Assembly (NCBI GenBank): GCA_047602055.1
Contig: JASGIG010000001.1
Location: forward strand, 2,604,001-2,668,000
DNA: 64,000 nucleotides
Direction: 5' to 3'
Source of the DNA: JAODBQ01 sp047602055
GTDB taxonomy: Bacteria > Actinomycetota > Acidimicrobiia > Acidimicrobiales > Ilumatobacteraceae
Each line of letters begins with the position of its first letter. Positions within the stretch are counted from its first letter, which is position 1. The notes below the pieces were generated by a model, which saw nothing but the letters and a program-made list of their open reading frames with translations, had not been told where the DNA came from and searched no databases. Positions 42,558 through 50,808 of this stretch are shown in pieces. Made by a program: the position numbers and the translations under genes.

Positions 42558-44229
42558 TCAGGTCGTCTGGTTCTTCAGGTGGTCGAGGAGGACGGCGACG
42601 TTGGCGACGTCGCGTGAGGTGAGGACGCCGAGGACGCGCTCGCCGTCGGTGATCGCGACCGCGCCCGCCGCTCGCTGGCAGGCGTTCGGCGACGGTGGTG
42701 AGCGGCGTGTCCGGGGCGACCGGGGGGACGTCGCGGCGGGCGAGGTCGCCGGCGGTCGAGGTCGGCCAGTCGGCGACGGGCACCGTGGCGATGTCGGCGA
42801 GGGCGAGCAGCCCGACGTAGCGGCCGTCGTCGACGGCCGGCGCCCAGCGGCGGTTCTGGTTCATCATCGTCGGCACGACCTGATCGAGGGTGAGCGTGAC
42901 GTCGATGGTGTCGGCGTTCGGGGACATCACGTCGGCCACCGCCAGTTGGTCCAGCGCGGTGAGATCCGGCGAGCGCTCCTGGCGCTGGTACGTGCTGAAG
43001 CTGTGGCGGCCCATCGTCAGCTGCGACGCCGCCGCGGCGAGCAGGGCCGGCACGAGGAAGCCGGGTTGGCCGGTGGCCTCGGCGACGAAGGCGACGCCGG
43101 CCAGGGGTGTGCGGTAGCCGGCGCCGAGCAGGGCGGCGATCCCGATCGTCGGGAAGAGGTAGGCGTTGGGTGCGTGGACGAGCTGCTGGCAGATCGCCCC
43201 GACCACGGCGCCCTGGGTGACGAGGGGGATGAACAGGCCGCCCATCCCGCCTGCGGCGACACCGAGCCACGTCGCCACGGCACGCATCGCGAACAGGGCG
43301 ACGAGCACGAGCACCGTGCGATCGGCAGCGGTCGCCCACGCGATCGTCGCGTAGCTCGGGCCGAACTGATACGGCCCGCCGAACCACCACTGTCCGAGCG
43401 GCGCGAGGCCGGCGAGCAGCACGCAGGCGATGCCGATGCGCCACCGCCGTGGCCACGTGAGCCGCTTGGCTCGGTTGATCGCCATCGCCCCGAGGCGGGC
43501 GAGCACGCCACACGCCAGACCGAGCAGGAGGCCGCCCCCGAGGTCGCGCAGGTCGAACGGCGCCGCACCACCGGTCGGCAGCAGCGGCTCGGTGCCGACC
43601 AGCGCGGCGAACGTGACGTAGGACGAGCCGGCGGCGACGAGGCTCGGCAGCAGCGACCGCCGGGCCACGTCGGAGCGATACGGGACCTCGAGGGCGAAGA
43701 CGACACCGGTCAGCGGGGCCTTGAACACCGCGGCGACGCCGGCCGCGGCGCCGGCGACCATCAGCACCTTGGCGTCGTCGCGCCGGCTCTGCCCGCCGAA
43801 GCGCTCCTCGACGGCCGAGCCGATCGTCCCGCCGATCAGGATCGACGGCCCCTCGAAGCCGAACGCGTTGCCGGCGCCGAGTGTCAGTGCGGAGCCGATC
43901 GCCTTCGGCCACAGGGCGCGCAACGGCATGCGACCGCCACGCTGGTGATAGGCGCGCATGTACGCGTCGGTGGTCGCCGTGTCGCCGCCGCCCCATCGCA
44001 TCCCCACGAGGTTGGCGGCCACCAGCCCGACCGAGGGAACGAGCATCACGACCCACAGCGGCTGGTCGAGCACGTGCTCGAGCGCCGACTTCACGGTGAC
44101 GTCGAAGCCGGCCACGCACAGTCCCGTCACCACCCCGATCACCGCCGAGAGGACGACGGTCAGGTGGAAGCGGCGAGCCACGCCCGCCGCTCGCCCGGTC
44201 ACCGCGCCACCGACACCCGACGCCGACAT
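42558..44229 (-). pseudogene. ClC-family chloride channel/transporter with CBS domains, 3' frameshift
   Basis: About 557 aa. Ten or more membrane segments (residues ~20-420) with GFEGPSILIGG (ClC GxEGP motif with the gating glutamate) and GGMGGLFIPL (GxFxP motif), followed by a CBS pair (VADVMSPNADTIDVTLTLDQVV ...). The last ~40 residues of the second CBS domain (AVAITDGERVLGVLTSRDVANVAVLLDHLKNQTT) lie in another frame; one extra G or two missing bases near 42662-42672 explain it, with stop at 42558. ATG 44229 (GTG 44232 also fits). It is divergent from a MarR regulator across a 56-bp spacer. Confidence 0.85.
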
Positions 44230-44238
44230 CACATATGC

Positions 44239-44251
44239 ACACTACAAGTGT
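44239..44251. promoter_or_regulatory. Likely MarR operator between clcA-like gene and marR
   Basis: Perfect 5-3-5 palindrome ACACT-ACA-AGTGT in an AT-rich patch that must contain both divergent promoters. CATATG-like and TTGC-like boxes flank it. Binding by the adjacent MarR protein is inferred. Confidence 0.5.
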
Positions 44252-44288
44252 TAGTGAGAGCAATTGTGGTCGTTGGTAGCGTGCAGCC

Positions 44289-44768
44289 GTGCATGACGAG
44301 GCGAGCGTCGCGCCGTCCGCGCTGACCGAGGCGCTGCTCACGGCATCGCGGGCGCTCGTCGCCGTCGCGGCGCGGTCGCTCACGGTCCGCGGCGCCGCCG
44401 ACGTGACGCTGGCGCAGTACCGGGCGCTCGTCGTGCTGGCCGCGCATGGTCCGCAGCGGGTCGGCGAGCTCGCACAGGCGCTGGACGTCCATCCGTCGAC
44501 GGCGACGCGCCTGTGTGACCGGCTCGTCGAGCGCAAGCTCGTGCGCCGCGCCGTGGACCGGACGAATCGGCGTGAGACCGTGATCACGCTGTCGGCCACC
44601 GGCCGCAAGCTGGTGGACGACGTCACCGACGCGCGCCGCCGGGAGATCGCCACGATCGTCGATCGCATCCCCACCGGGCTGCGCGCCCCGGCTGTCGCCG
44701 CGCTCGTCGCCTTCGCCGAGGCTGCCGGCGAACCGGCACAGGAGGCGTGGACGCTGGGCTGGTCGTGA
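44289..44768 (+). CDS. MarR-family transcriptional regulator
   Basis: 159 aa. Winged-helix MarR fold: LAQYRALVVLAAHGPQRVGELAQALDVHPSTATRLCDRLVERKLVRRAVDRTNRRETVITLSATGRKLVDDV, with the recognition helix and the DxRxxxV-type wing (DRTNRRETVI). GTG 44289. It is divergent from the ClC channel gene with a palindrome in the spacer, so it probably represses itself and the channel. It converges on the EthA-like BVMO. Confidence 0.92.
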   Translation: MHDEASVAPSALTEALLTASRALVAVAARSLTVRGAADVTLAQYRALVVLAAHGPQRVGELAQALDVHPSTATRLCDRLVERKLVRRAVDRTNRRETVITLSATGRKLVDDVTDARRREIATIVDRIPTGLRAPAVAALVAFAEAAGEPAQEAWTLGWS

Positions 44769-44785
44769 CCTCCCCGCCGATCGGG

Positions 44786-46291
44786 TCAGTCGTAGCGCAG
44801 GCAGCCGTCGTCGAGGTCGGCCGCGGGGAGCGAGTCCTTCTCGGTCCAGTAGTCCTGGGTGTGCATCCACTCCGGCTTGTCGCCACGCTGGGGGAGCAGG
44901 TGCATGGCCCGCATCAGGTAGTTGGGGTTGAAGTTCTCCGGGTCGATCCAGCTGAGGATCGGCATGCCGGCATCCTCGGGCCGCAGCTGCGGCGTCACCC
45001 GCGTGGCGCCGAGCTCGTCCATGTGGTGCAGCAGCCGGCAGGTGAAGTCGGCGATCAGGTCGGCGCGCAGCGTCCAGCTGGCCCGGAAGTAGCCGAACAC
45101 CCAGACCATGTTGGGGATGCCGGTGAACATCATCCCGCGGTAGGTCACCGTGTCGTGGAACGTCAGCGGCCGGTCGTCGATCGCGAACTCGATGTCGCCG
45201 AGCACGCTGAGGTTGAACCCGGTGGCGGTGATGACGATGTCGGCGTTCACCTCGCGCCCGTCCGTCATCCGCACCCCGTGCTCGGTGAACGTCTCGATCT
45301 CGCCGGTGACCATCGTCGCCTTGCCGGCCTTGATGCCCTCGAACAGGTCGCCGTCGGGCACGAACGCGAGGCGCTGCTGCCATGGGCGGTAGCTGGGCGA
45401 GAAGTGCTCCTCGACCGGGTAGCCCTCGGGCAGATGGGCCTTGATGCCGTCGAGCAGCTCCTCGCGCAGCAGGTCCGGCTGCTCGAACGCCAGCTGGGTG
45501 AGCGCCTGCTGGTCGTGGAGGACCTTGCGGCGGACGATCTCGTGGATCCACGTCTCGTCGACGTCCAGCTCGCGCAGCGTGTCGGCCAGCTCGTTGGCGT
45601 TGGCGCCGGTCCAGAAGTAGGTCGGCGAGCGCTGGACGACGGTGATGTGCCCGGCGGCTGCGGCCATCGCCGGCACGAGCGTCGCCGTGGTCGCGCCCGA
45701 GCCGATGACGGTCACCTCCTTGCCGCGGTAGTCGAGATCCTCCGGCCACGTCTGCGGGTGGACGATCCGGCCGCGGTAGCGGTCCATGCCCGGCCACTCG
45801 GGCGTGTAGCCCTCGGCGTGGCGGTAGTAGCCCTGGCACATCCACAGGAAGTTCGTGGTGAAGCGGTGCTCATCACCGGTGCTCGTGTCGGTGGCCACGA
45901 GCGTCCACAGGTCGTCGTCGCTCGACCAGGAGGCGGACGTGATCTTGTGGTGGTAGCGGATCTTCGCGCCGAGCCCGTTCTCCTCGATGACCTCGCTCAT
46001 GTACTTGAGGATCTGGTCGCGTGACGCGATGGGCGCGTCGGTCCACGGCTTGAAGCGGTAGCCGAACGTGTAGAGGTCGCTGTCGGAGCGGATCCCCGGA
46101 TAGGTGTGGCAGCGCCACGTGCCGCCGAAGTCCTCCATCGCTTCGAGCACCACGAAGCTGCGCTCCGGGCACTGCTCCTGCAGGTGGTAGGCGGCGCCCA
46201 CGCCGGAGATGCCGGCGCCGACGACGAGCACGTCGACGTGCTCGGCCGGCGATGTGCTCGGCGTCGTGTCCAACGCTGCGGTCGCGCTCAC
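44786..46291 (-). CDS. EthA-like Baeyer-Villiger monooxygenase
   Basis: 501 aa from GTG 46291, preceded by GGGAG. FAD motif GAGISG (~24-29), GGTWRCHTYPGIRSDSDLYTFGYRF, the BVMO fingerprint YRGRIVHPQTWP, and NADPH motif GSGATT. This is close in pattern to mycobacterial EthA (FxGxxxHPQxWPEDLDY), an NADPH-dependent ketone and thioamide oxidiser. Transcribed alone or after the shortened alcohol dehydrogenase (101 bp upstream). The third BVMO in the window. Confidence 0.92.
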   Translation of the reverse strand: MSATAALDTTPSTSPAEHVDVLVVGAGISGVGAAYHLQEQCPERSFVVLEAMEDFGGTWRCHTYPGIRSDSDLYTFGYRFKPWTDAPIASRDQILKYMSEVIEENGLGAKIRYHHKITSASWSSDDDLWTLVATDTSTGDEHRFTTNFLWMCQGYYRHAEGYTPEWPGMDRYRGRIVHPQTWPEDLDYRGKEVTVIGSGATTATLVPAMAAAAGHITVVQRSPTYFWTGANANELADTLRELDVDETWIHEIVRRKVLHDQQALTQLAFEQPDLLREELLDGIKAHLPEGYPVEEHFSPSYRPWQQRLAFVPDGDLFEGIKAGKATMVTGEIETFTEHGVRMTDGREVNADIVITATGFNLSVLGDIEFAIDDRPLTFHDTVTYRGMMFTGIPNMVWVFGYFRASWTLRADLIADFTCRLLHHMDELGATRVTPQLRPEDAGMPILSWIDPENFNPNYLMRAMHLLPQRGDKPEWMHTQDYWTEKDSLPAADLDDGCLRYD

Positions 46292-46391
46292 TGGTTCTCC
46301 CTGGGTCGAGTCGACAGCGCCGCCGGCGCCGCCCCGATCCGCAGAGCGTGATCCTCCCCGGGCGGCGGCGACAGGGACCTTCGACCTCAAC

Positions 46392-47048
46392 TCACGCGGT
46401 GGGTCGGATCACCACCTTGCAGTGCTGGTCGGGTGCACCAAGATCGGCGAACGCATCGAGGGCTTCGGCGAGCTGGCGGCGCTTCGGCGAGAAGTCGCTG
46501 GCGACGATCGGACCGTGACCGGCGCGCCGCAGCGCGGCGATCGTCGACAACCCGACCGGTCCGCAGCCGAGCACCAGCACGGCGTCGCCGCGCTGCATCG
46601 GCGTCTGGCTGACGGCATGGAAGCCGACGGCGAGCGGTTCGGTGAGCACGGCGCGCTCGGGCTCGACGGAGCCGGGGAACTCGACGAGGCGGTCCTCCTG
46701 CAGCACCATCAGGTCTGACAGGGCACCCGGGTACTCGCCCGAGAAGCCGATCAGCTGTGGCTCGGTCGCGCCGTCGACGTACGGCACGGAGCCGACGCGG
46801 GTGCCGACCGGGAAGCGCCGGTCGCACCCGGGGCCGTGATCGAGGATCTCGACGACGTACTCGTGGCCGAGCACGAACGCCTCCGGCCAGTTGTCGGGAT
46901 CGGAGATCTCGATCTGGGGTGCGTGCAGGTCCGAACCGCAGATCCCGCACAGCAGCGGGCGGACCAGCACTTGCGCCCCGCCGGGCCTCGGTTCGGCGAC
47001 GTCGCTCTCCAACGAGACGGCTCCGCCGCGGACGACCAGACCACGCAT
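46392..47048 (-). pseudogene. Zinc-type alcohol dehydrogenase with internal deletion
   Basis: 218 aa, against ~330-350 for the family. The GroES-like catalytic domain is intact (CGICGSDLHAP with zinc Cys; LGHEYVVEI), as is the start of the Rossmann domain (VLVLGCGPVGLSTIAALRRAGHGPIVASDFSPKRRQLAEAL). Then, in frame, it jumps to DAFADLGAPDQHCKVVIRP, which is a typical extreme C-terminus. About 110-120 residues, including the rest of the nucleotide-binding domain, are missing, so activity is unlikely. ATG 47048; an 18-bp palindromic operator lies 62 bp upstream. Confidence 0.75.
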
Positions 47049-47109
47049 CGACCACACCCCCGTGTCTCGGCTGACCCGGCGACCGTACGGCCCCGGCGCT
47101 CCGACGACC

Positions 47110-47127
47110 AGTGCACCAAGGTGGACT
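47110..47127. promoter_or_regulatory. 18-bp palindromic operator, site 1 (before alcohol dehydrogenase)
   Basis: AGTGCACCAAGGTGGACT fits the palindrome AGTnCACC-WW-GGTGnACT and matches site 2 at 47924-47941 in inverted orientation. It lies upstream of the shortened alcohol dehydrogenase and just downstream of the luxR stop. Regulation by the adjacent LuxR protein is inferred. Confidence 0.6.
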
Positions 47128-47148
47128 CGTCGCGGGCGCGGCGACCGG

Positions 47149-47886
47149 TCAGCGAAAGCGGGCGATGAGCTCCGCTCGCGACCGGCAGTCGGTGGCGGCG
47201 AGGACGCGGCTGACGTACTTCTTCACCGTGTCCACGCTGAGGTACAGCTCGTCGGCGATCTGGGCGTTGGACTGGCCGGCGCAGACTCGCACGGCGACGG
47301 CGCGCAGCCGGTCGCTGAGCCCAGCCGGGAGTGCCCGCTGCAGCCCGTCGGGCATCCGCCGAGCCAGCGCCGACAACTGGCGGGCGAGCAGTTGCAGCGT
47401 CGCCGCGTCGTGACGATCGATCAGGTCCGGCTCCGGATCGAAGATGCCGACCAGCGCGTGGCCGCCGGCCGGGAAGCGCAGGTGCATCGCACTGGCGGTG
47501 CGCAGCCGCCAGCGACGCATGTAGTCGTCGACGTAGGCGCGGCTCCACTCCGGCAGCTCACGCAGGCGCTTCAGCTCGGTGAGCCCGGTGGTGGCCAATG
47601 CGAGCTGCGACTCGTCGACGGCGAGCACGTCGCGCCCGTACCAGCGCACGACGTACTCGTCCCAGCACCTGACGGTGCGCCCGCGCAGCAGCGGGCTGCG
47701 ATCTTGGAACGCGTCGGCGACGCTGGCACCGGCGAAGCACGTGGTGTGCTCGTAGCCGAACACCGAGCCGAGGGCGTCGAGCATCCTGTCCTTGAACTCG
47801 CCGAGCGACTCGGCGGCGTCGCAGCGCTCGAGCACGTCGAAGACCTTGGCGTACATCTCCGGCGGCAAGTGACCGACCTGATCCAT
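47149..47886 (-). CDS. LuxR-type HTH transcriptional regulator
   Basis: 245 aa from ATG 47886. Residues ~1-175 form a sensor-like domain without a recognised family. Residues ~185-245 are a LuxR/GerE HTH: LPAGLSDRLRAVAVRVCAGQSNAQIADELYLSVDTVKKYVSRVLAATDCRSRAELIA. There is no receiver phosphorylation site, so it is not a response regulator. It lies between two copies of the same 18-bp palindrome, one in its own upstream region and one before the alcohol dehydrogenase, indicating autoregulation plus control of both neighbours. Confidence 0.88.
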   Translation of the reverse strand: MDQVGHLPPEMYAKVFDVLERCDAAESLGEFKDRMLDALGSVFGYEHTTCFAGASVADAFQDRSPLLRGRTVRCWDEYVVRWYGRDVLAVDESQLALATTGLTELKRLRELPEWSRAYVDDYMRRWRLRTASAMHLRFPAGGHALVGIFDPEPDLIDRHDAATLQLLARQLSALARRMPDGLQRALPAGLSDRLRAVAVRVCAGQSNAQIADELYLSVDTVKKYVSRVLAATDCRSRAELIARFR

Positions 47887-47923
47887 CGGCAGCACCCCCA
47901 GACCAGCGGACCCAAGTCGCCAA

Positions 47924-47941
47924 AGTACACCTTGGTGCACT
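47924..47941. promoter_or_regulatory. 18-bp palindromic operator, site 2 (luxR / LLM divergent region)
   Basis: AGTACACCTTGGTGCACT, the reverse-complement match of site 1 with one change, 38 bp upstream of the luxR ATG and 117 bp upstream of the divergent LLM start. Confidence 0.6.
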
Positions 47942-48057
47942 GTTCGCCCCGAAGGCGGCTTCGTACCTTGACCCCGACATCCGGCTGCGTTGGGGGCCTG
48001 CCGGACGGTCTGTCGAGTCGCGCCCCCGACGCCCCTTTGGGGCGGGAAAGGGTCGAC

Positions 48058-48680
48058 ATGAGTCGTCTTCGATTCGGCACGTTCCTGGCGCCGTTCCACG
48101 TCCCGGCCCGGTCGACCTGCTCGTCAACAACGCTGGGTACGGCGAGCTCGCCCTGATCGTCGACATGACCGACGACCAGTGGACCAAGGTCATCGACCTG
48201 TGCCTGACCGGTCCCTTCCTCGTCAGCCGGGCGTGGGCGCAGCGGTTGATCGCCGTCAACCTGCCCGGCGCGGCGGTGAACATCTCCTCGCTGAACTACA
48301 CGGCCGCCACCGACGGGCTGTCGGCGTACTGCTCGGCGAAGGCCGGCGTCGCCCAGTTCACCAAGGTGTGCGCCTCCGAGTGGGGGCGCTTCGGCCTGCG
48401 CGTCAACGCCGTCGCCCCGGGCGCGACGCAGACCGAGCTGACCCGGGTCAACGGGTTGCTCAGTGGTCAGATGGCCGACGAGTTCGTCGGCCGCACGCCG
48501 CTCGGTCGCTTCGGCGAGACCGACGACATCGCCCGGGGCGTCGCCCTGCTGCTGTCCGACGACGCCGGCTGGATCAGCGGCGTCACGCTGTCGGTCGACG
48601 GCGGTGCGCACATCAAGGGCCTGCACTCGTACTGGGACGTCGCCCAAGCCGATCTCGCTGCGGCCGGAGGTGCGTCATGA
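48058..48680 (+). pseudogene. LLM-flavin oxidoreductase start fused out of frame to a truncated SDR
   Basis: From ATG 48058 (preceded by GGAAAGG) the first ~16 codons, MSRLRFGTFLAPFHVP, are the typical start of a luciferase-like (LLM-class) monooxygenase. Near 48105 the sequence switches, in another frame, to the middle of an SDR: PVDLLVNNAGYGELALIVDMTDDQWTKVIDL ... YCSAK ... SVDGGAHIKGLHSYW to 48680. The SDR has lost its cofactor-binding N-terminal ~80 residues. A deletion spanning two adjacent genes, or a misassembly, is inferred. The 3' end overlaps the ABC binding-protein start (ATGA). Confidence 0.75.
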
Positions 48681-49771
48681 CCGGTCCGTTGAGCCGCCGC
48701 AGCATGCTCGGCGGGGTGGCCGCGCTCGGCGCCGGCGTCGCTCTGTCGGCATGCAGCACGAAGGGCGGCAAGAAGCTGGAGTCGCCGTCGACCACCGTCG
48801 GCGCGGCTGCAGGAACCGGCGTGACGACCACGGCTACGACCGGCAACGGCGCCGACTACTCGGCGCTGAAGGGCAAGACCGTCGGTGTCGTCGGCATCAC
48901 GCTCGACAGCGCCGCGGTCGCCCGTGGCGTGAGCGAGCTGCAGCGCATCGCCACCGAGAACGGCATCGACTTGCAGGTCGTCAACACGAGCGGTGACTAC
49001 CAGAAGGTCAACGACACCCTGAAGGCGTGGGCGTCGCAGGGGATCGCCGCGGCGGTCCTGCCGGCGACGACGTCGGACAACGTGACGGACGGGTCGGCGG
49101 CGATGGCCGCGGCCAAGATCCCGCTGGCCGGGTTCTTCTCCGGCACGGCGGGCGACGTCACCTTCGACGTCACCAGCAACGAGTGGATCAGTGGGCAGAT
49201 CATCGCCACCTACGTGCGCCAGCGGCTCGACGCCACCAACCCCGGCAAGGGCGTGGCGCTGTTCAACTTCTCGCCGCTGGAGGCGACCCACGTCCGCGAG
49301 GTCTGCATGCAGAGTCAGCTGGACTTCTACAAGATCCCGCAGACGTTCCGCCACGAGGTCAAGGTTCCGGGGCAGGTGCCCGACGTCCAGCAGACCGTCA
49401 CCGACCTGCTGACCAAGTACCCGAAGGGCAGCGAGCTCGGCGCGATCTGGTGCGGATGGGACGAGATCGGGCTCGCTGCCGCGACGGCCGTGGAGACGGC
49501 CGGCCGAGACGACCTGTTCGTCGTGTCGATCGACGGCAACGAGGGCAACCTCGACAACATCCGCAAGGGTGGGGTGTTCGCCGCGACGGTCGTCAACGAC
49601 ATGCCAAGCGTCGCCGGGGTCGCCCTCGCCCAGCTGGCCGGGATCGTCGCGGGCGGCCCGCCGCCGGTGACGACGACGTTCTTCGTCGACGCCCCGCTGG
49701 TGACCAAGTACAACGTGCCAACGTCCGGGATCCCGGGAGGGACCGGCCTCGACCTGTACTTCACCACGTGA
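48677..49771 (+). CDS. Ribose/sugar-type ABC solute-binding lipoprotein
   Basis: 364 aa. The N-terminus SRRSMLGGVAALGAGVALSAC combines a Tat-like double arginine with a lipobox Cys (~27). The mature part is a periplasmic-binding-protein type 1 fold (LacI/RbsB): KTVGVVGITLDSAAVARGVSELQRIATENGIDLQVVNTSGDYQKVNDTLKAWASQGIAAAVLPATT, and LGAIWCGWDEIGLAAATAVETAG. ATG 48677. First gene of a three-gene importer, each overlapping the next by 4 bp. The ligand is not known. Confidence 0.9.
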   Translation: MTGPLSRRSMLGGVAALGAGVALSACSTKGGKKLESPSTTVGAAAGTGVTTTATTGNGADYSALKGKTVGVVGITLDSAAVARGVSELQRIATENGIDLQVVNTSGDYQKVNDTLKAWASQGIAAAVLPATTSDNVTDGSAAMAAAKIPLAGFFSGTAGDVTFDVTSNEWISGQIIATYVRQRLDATNPGKGVALFNFSPLEATHVREVCMQSQLDFYKIPQTFRHEVKVPGQVPDVQQTVTDLLTKYPKGSELGAIWCGWDEIGLAAATAVETAGRDDLFVVSIDGNEGNLDNIRKGGVFAATVVNDMPSVAGVALAQLAGIVAGGPPPVTTTFFVDAPLVTKYNVPTSGIPGGTGLDLYFTT

Positions 49772-50808
49772 GCGCAGCAGCTTCGCCGCAGGACGTGACG
49801 GTCGCCGGCTCCGCGGCGTTGCCCCCGGTGTCCACGGAGCCGGCTCAGGTGATGCGCACCGGCGGCTCGTCGCGGTGGATCCACCTGCTCGGCCGGTACG
49901 GCACGCTGGTCGGGTTCGTCGTGCTGTTCGTGTACTTCGCCATCGTCGCCGACGTGTTCCTCACCGGGAACAACCTGCGCAACATCCTCACCGCCAGCGC
50001 GACGGTGGGGGTGCTGGCGATCGGGCTGACGATCACGTTGGTGCTCGGCGACTTCGACCTGTCGATCGGCTACACGGCGACCGCCGCGGGGATGCTCGCG
50101 GCCGGCACCGCGCAGAGCTATGGCATGGCCGGCGGCACGCTCGCCGCCCTCGGGCTGGGATTGCTCGTCGGGCTCGTCAACGGGCTGATCGTCACACGTC
50201 TCGGGGTGTCGGCGTTCATCGCCACGCTCGGCGTCGGGCAGGTGATCGCCGGCTGGTTGCTCGCGTACCGCGGCAGCATCCAGATCACTACGGACCTGCC
50301 GGAGGACTTCCGCACGCTCGGCACGGGCAAGATCGGGCCGATCCCGTGGATCCTCGTGGTCTGGGGGCTGGTCGCGCTGGTGCTCTACGTCCTGCTCGAC
50401 CACACCGTGCTCGGCCGGCGGATGTCCGCGGTCGGAGGGAACCAGGTGGCGGCTCGGCTGTCCGGGATCCGCGTCGAGCGGGTGCGGCTGGTGGCGTTCG
50501 TGATCAGCGGCGCGACGGCCGGCCTCGCCGGGCTGATGCTCGCCTCCAACCTCGGCGTCGGCAACCCGACGGCGGCGCTGGGCTACCTGCTGCCGGCGTT
50601 CGCGGCCTGCTTCATCGGGGCCGCGACGTTGCGCGATGGGCAGTTCCACATCGGGGGGACGATCGTCGGCGTGCTGATGCTCGGGGTGCTGTCCAACGGC
50701 CTCGTGCTCACCGGCGTCAGCCCGGCATGGACGACGGCATCGCAGGGCATCGTCCTCGTCGTCGCCGTGACGATCAGCACGTTCGCCCGGCGGGTGGCGG
50801 CGAGATGA
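49768..50808 (+). CDS. Ribose-type ABC permease (RbsC family)
   Basis: 346 aa from GTG 49768 (GTGA overlap). Eight to ten membrane segments after a ~35-residue soluble N-terminus. Family markers are NNLRNILTASATVGVLAIGLTITLVLGDFDLSIG and the cytoplasmic loop GRRMSAVGGNQVAARLSGI that contacts the ATPase. Works with the binding protein and the double ATPase that flank it. Confidence 0.92.
   Translation: MSAAASPQDVTVAGSAALPPVSTEPAQVMRTGGSSRWIHLLGRYGTLVGFVVLFVYFAIVADVFLTGNNLRNILTASATVGVLAIGLTITLVLGDFDLSIGYTATAAGMLAAGTAQSYGMAGGTLAALGLGLLVGLVNGLIVTRLGVSAFIATLGVGQVIAGWLLAYRGSIQITTDLPEDFRTLGTGKIGPIPWILVVWGLVALVLYVLLDHTVLGRRMSAVGGNQVAARLSGIRVERVRLVAFVISGATAGLAGLMLASNLGVGNPTAALGYLLPAFAACFIGAATLRDGQFHIGGTIVGVLMLGVLSNGLVLTGVSPAWTTASQGIVLVVAVTISTFARRVAAR

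Noticed and set aside
48172..48192. Sequence resembling the LuxR operator inside the SDR coding region (CAGTGGACCAAGGTC)
   Set aside because: Not palindromic beyond the core and constrained by the SDR protein sequence DDQWTKV; probably coincidence.
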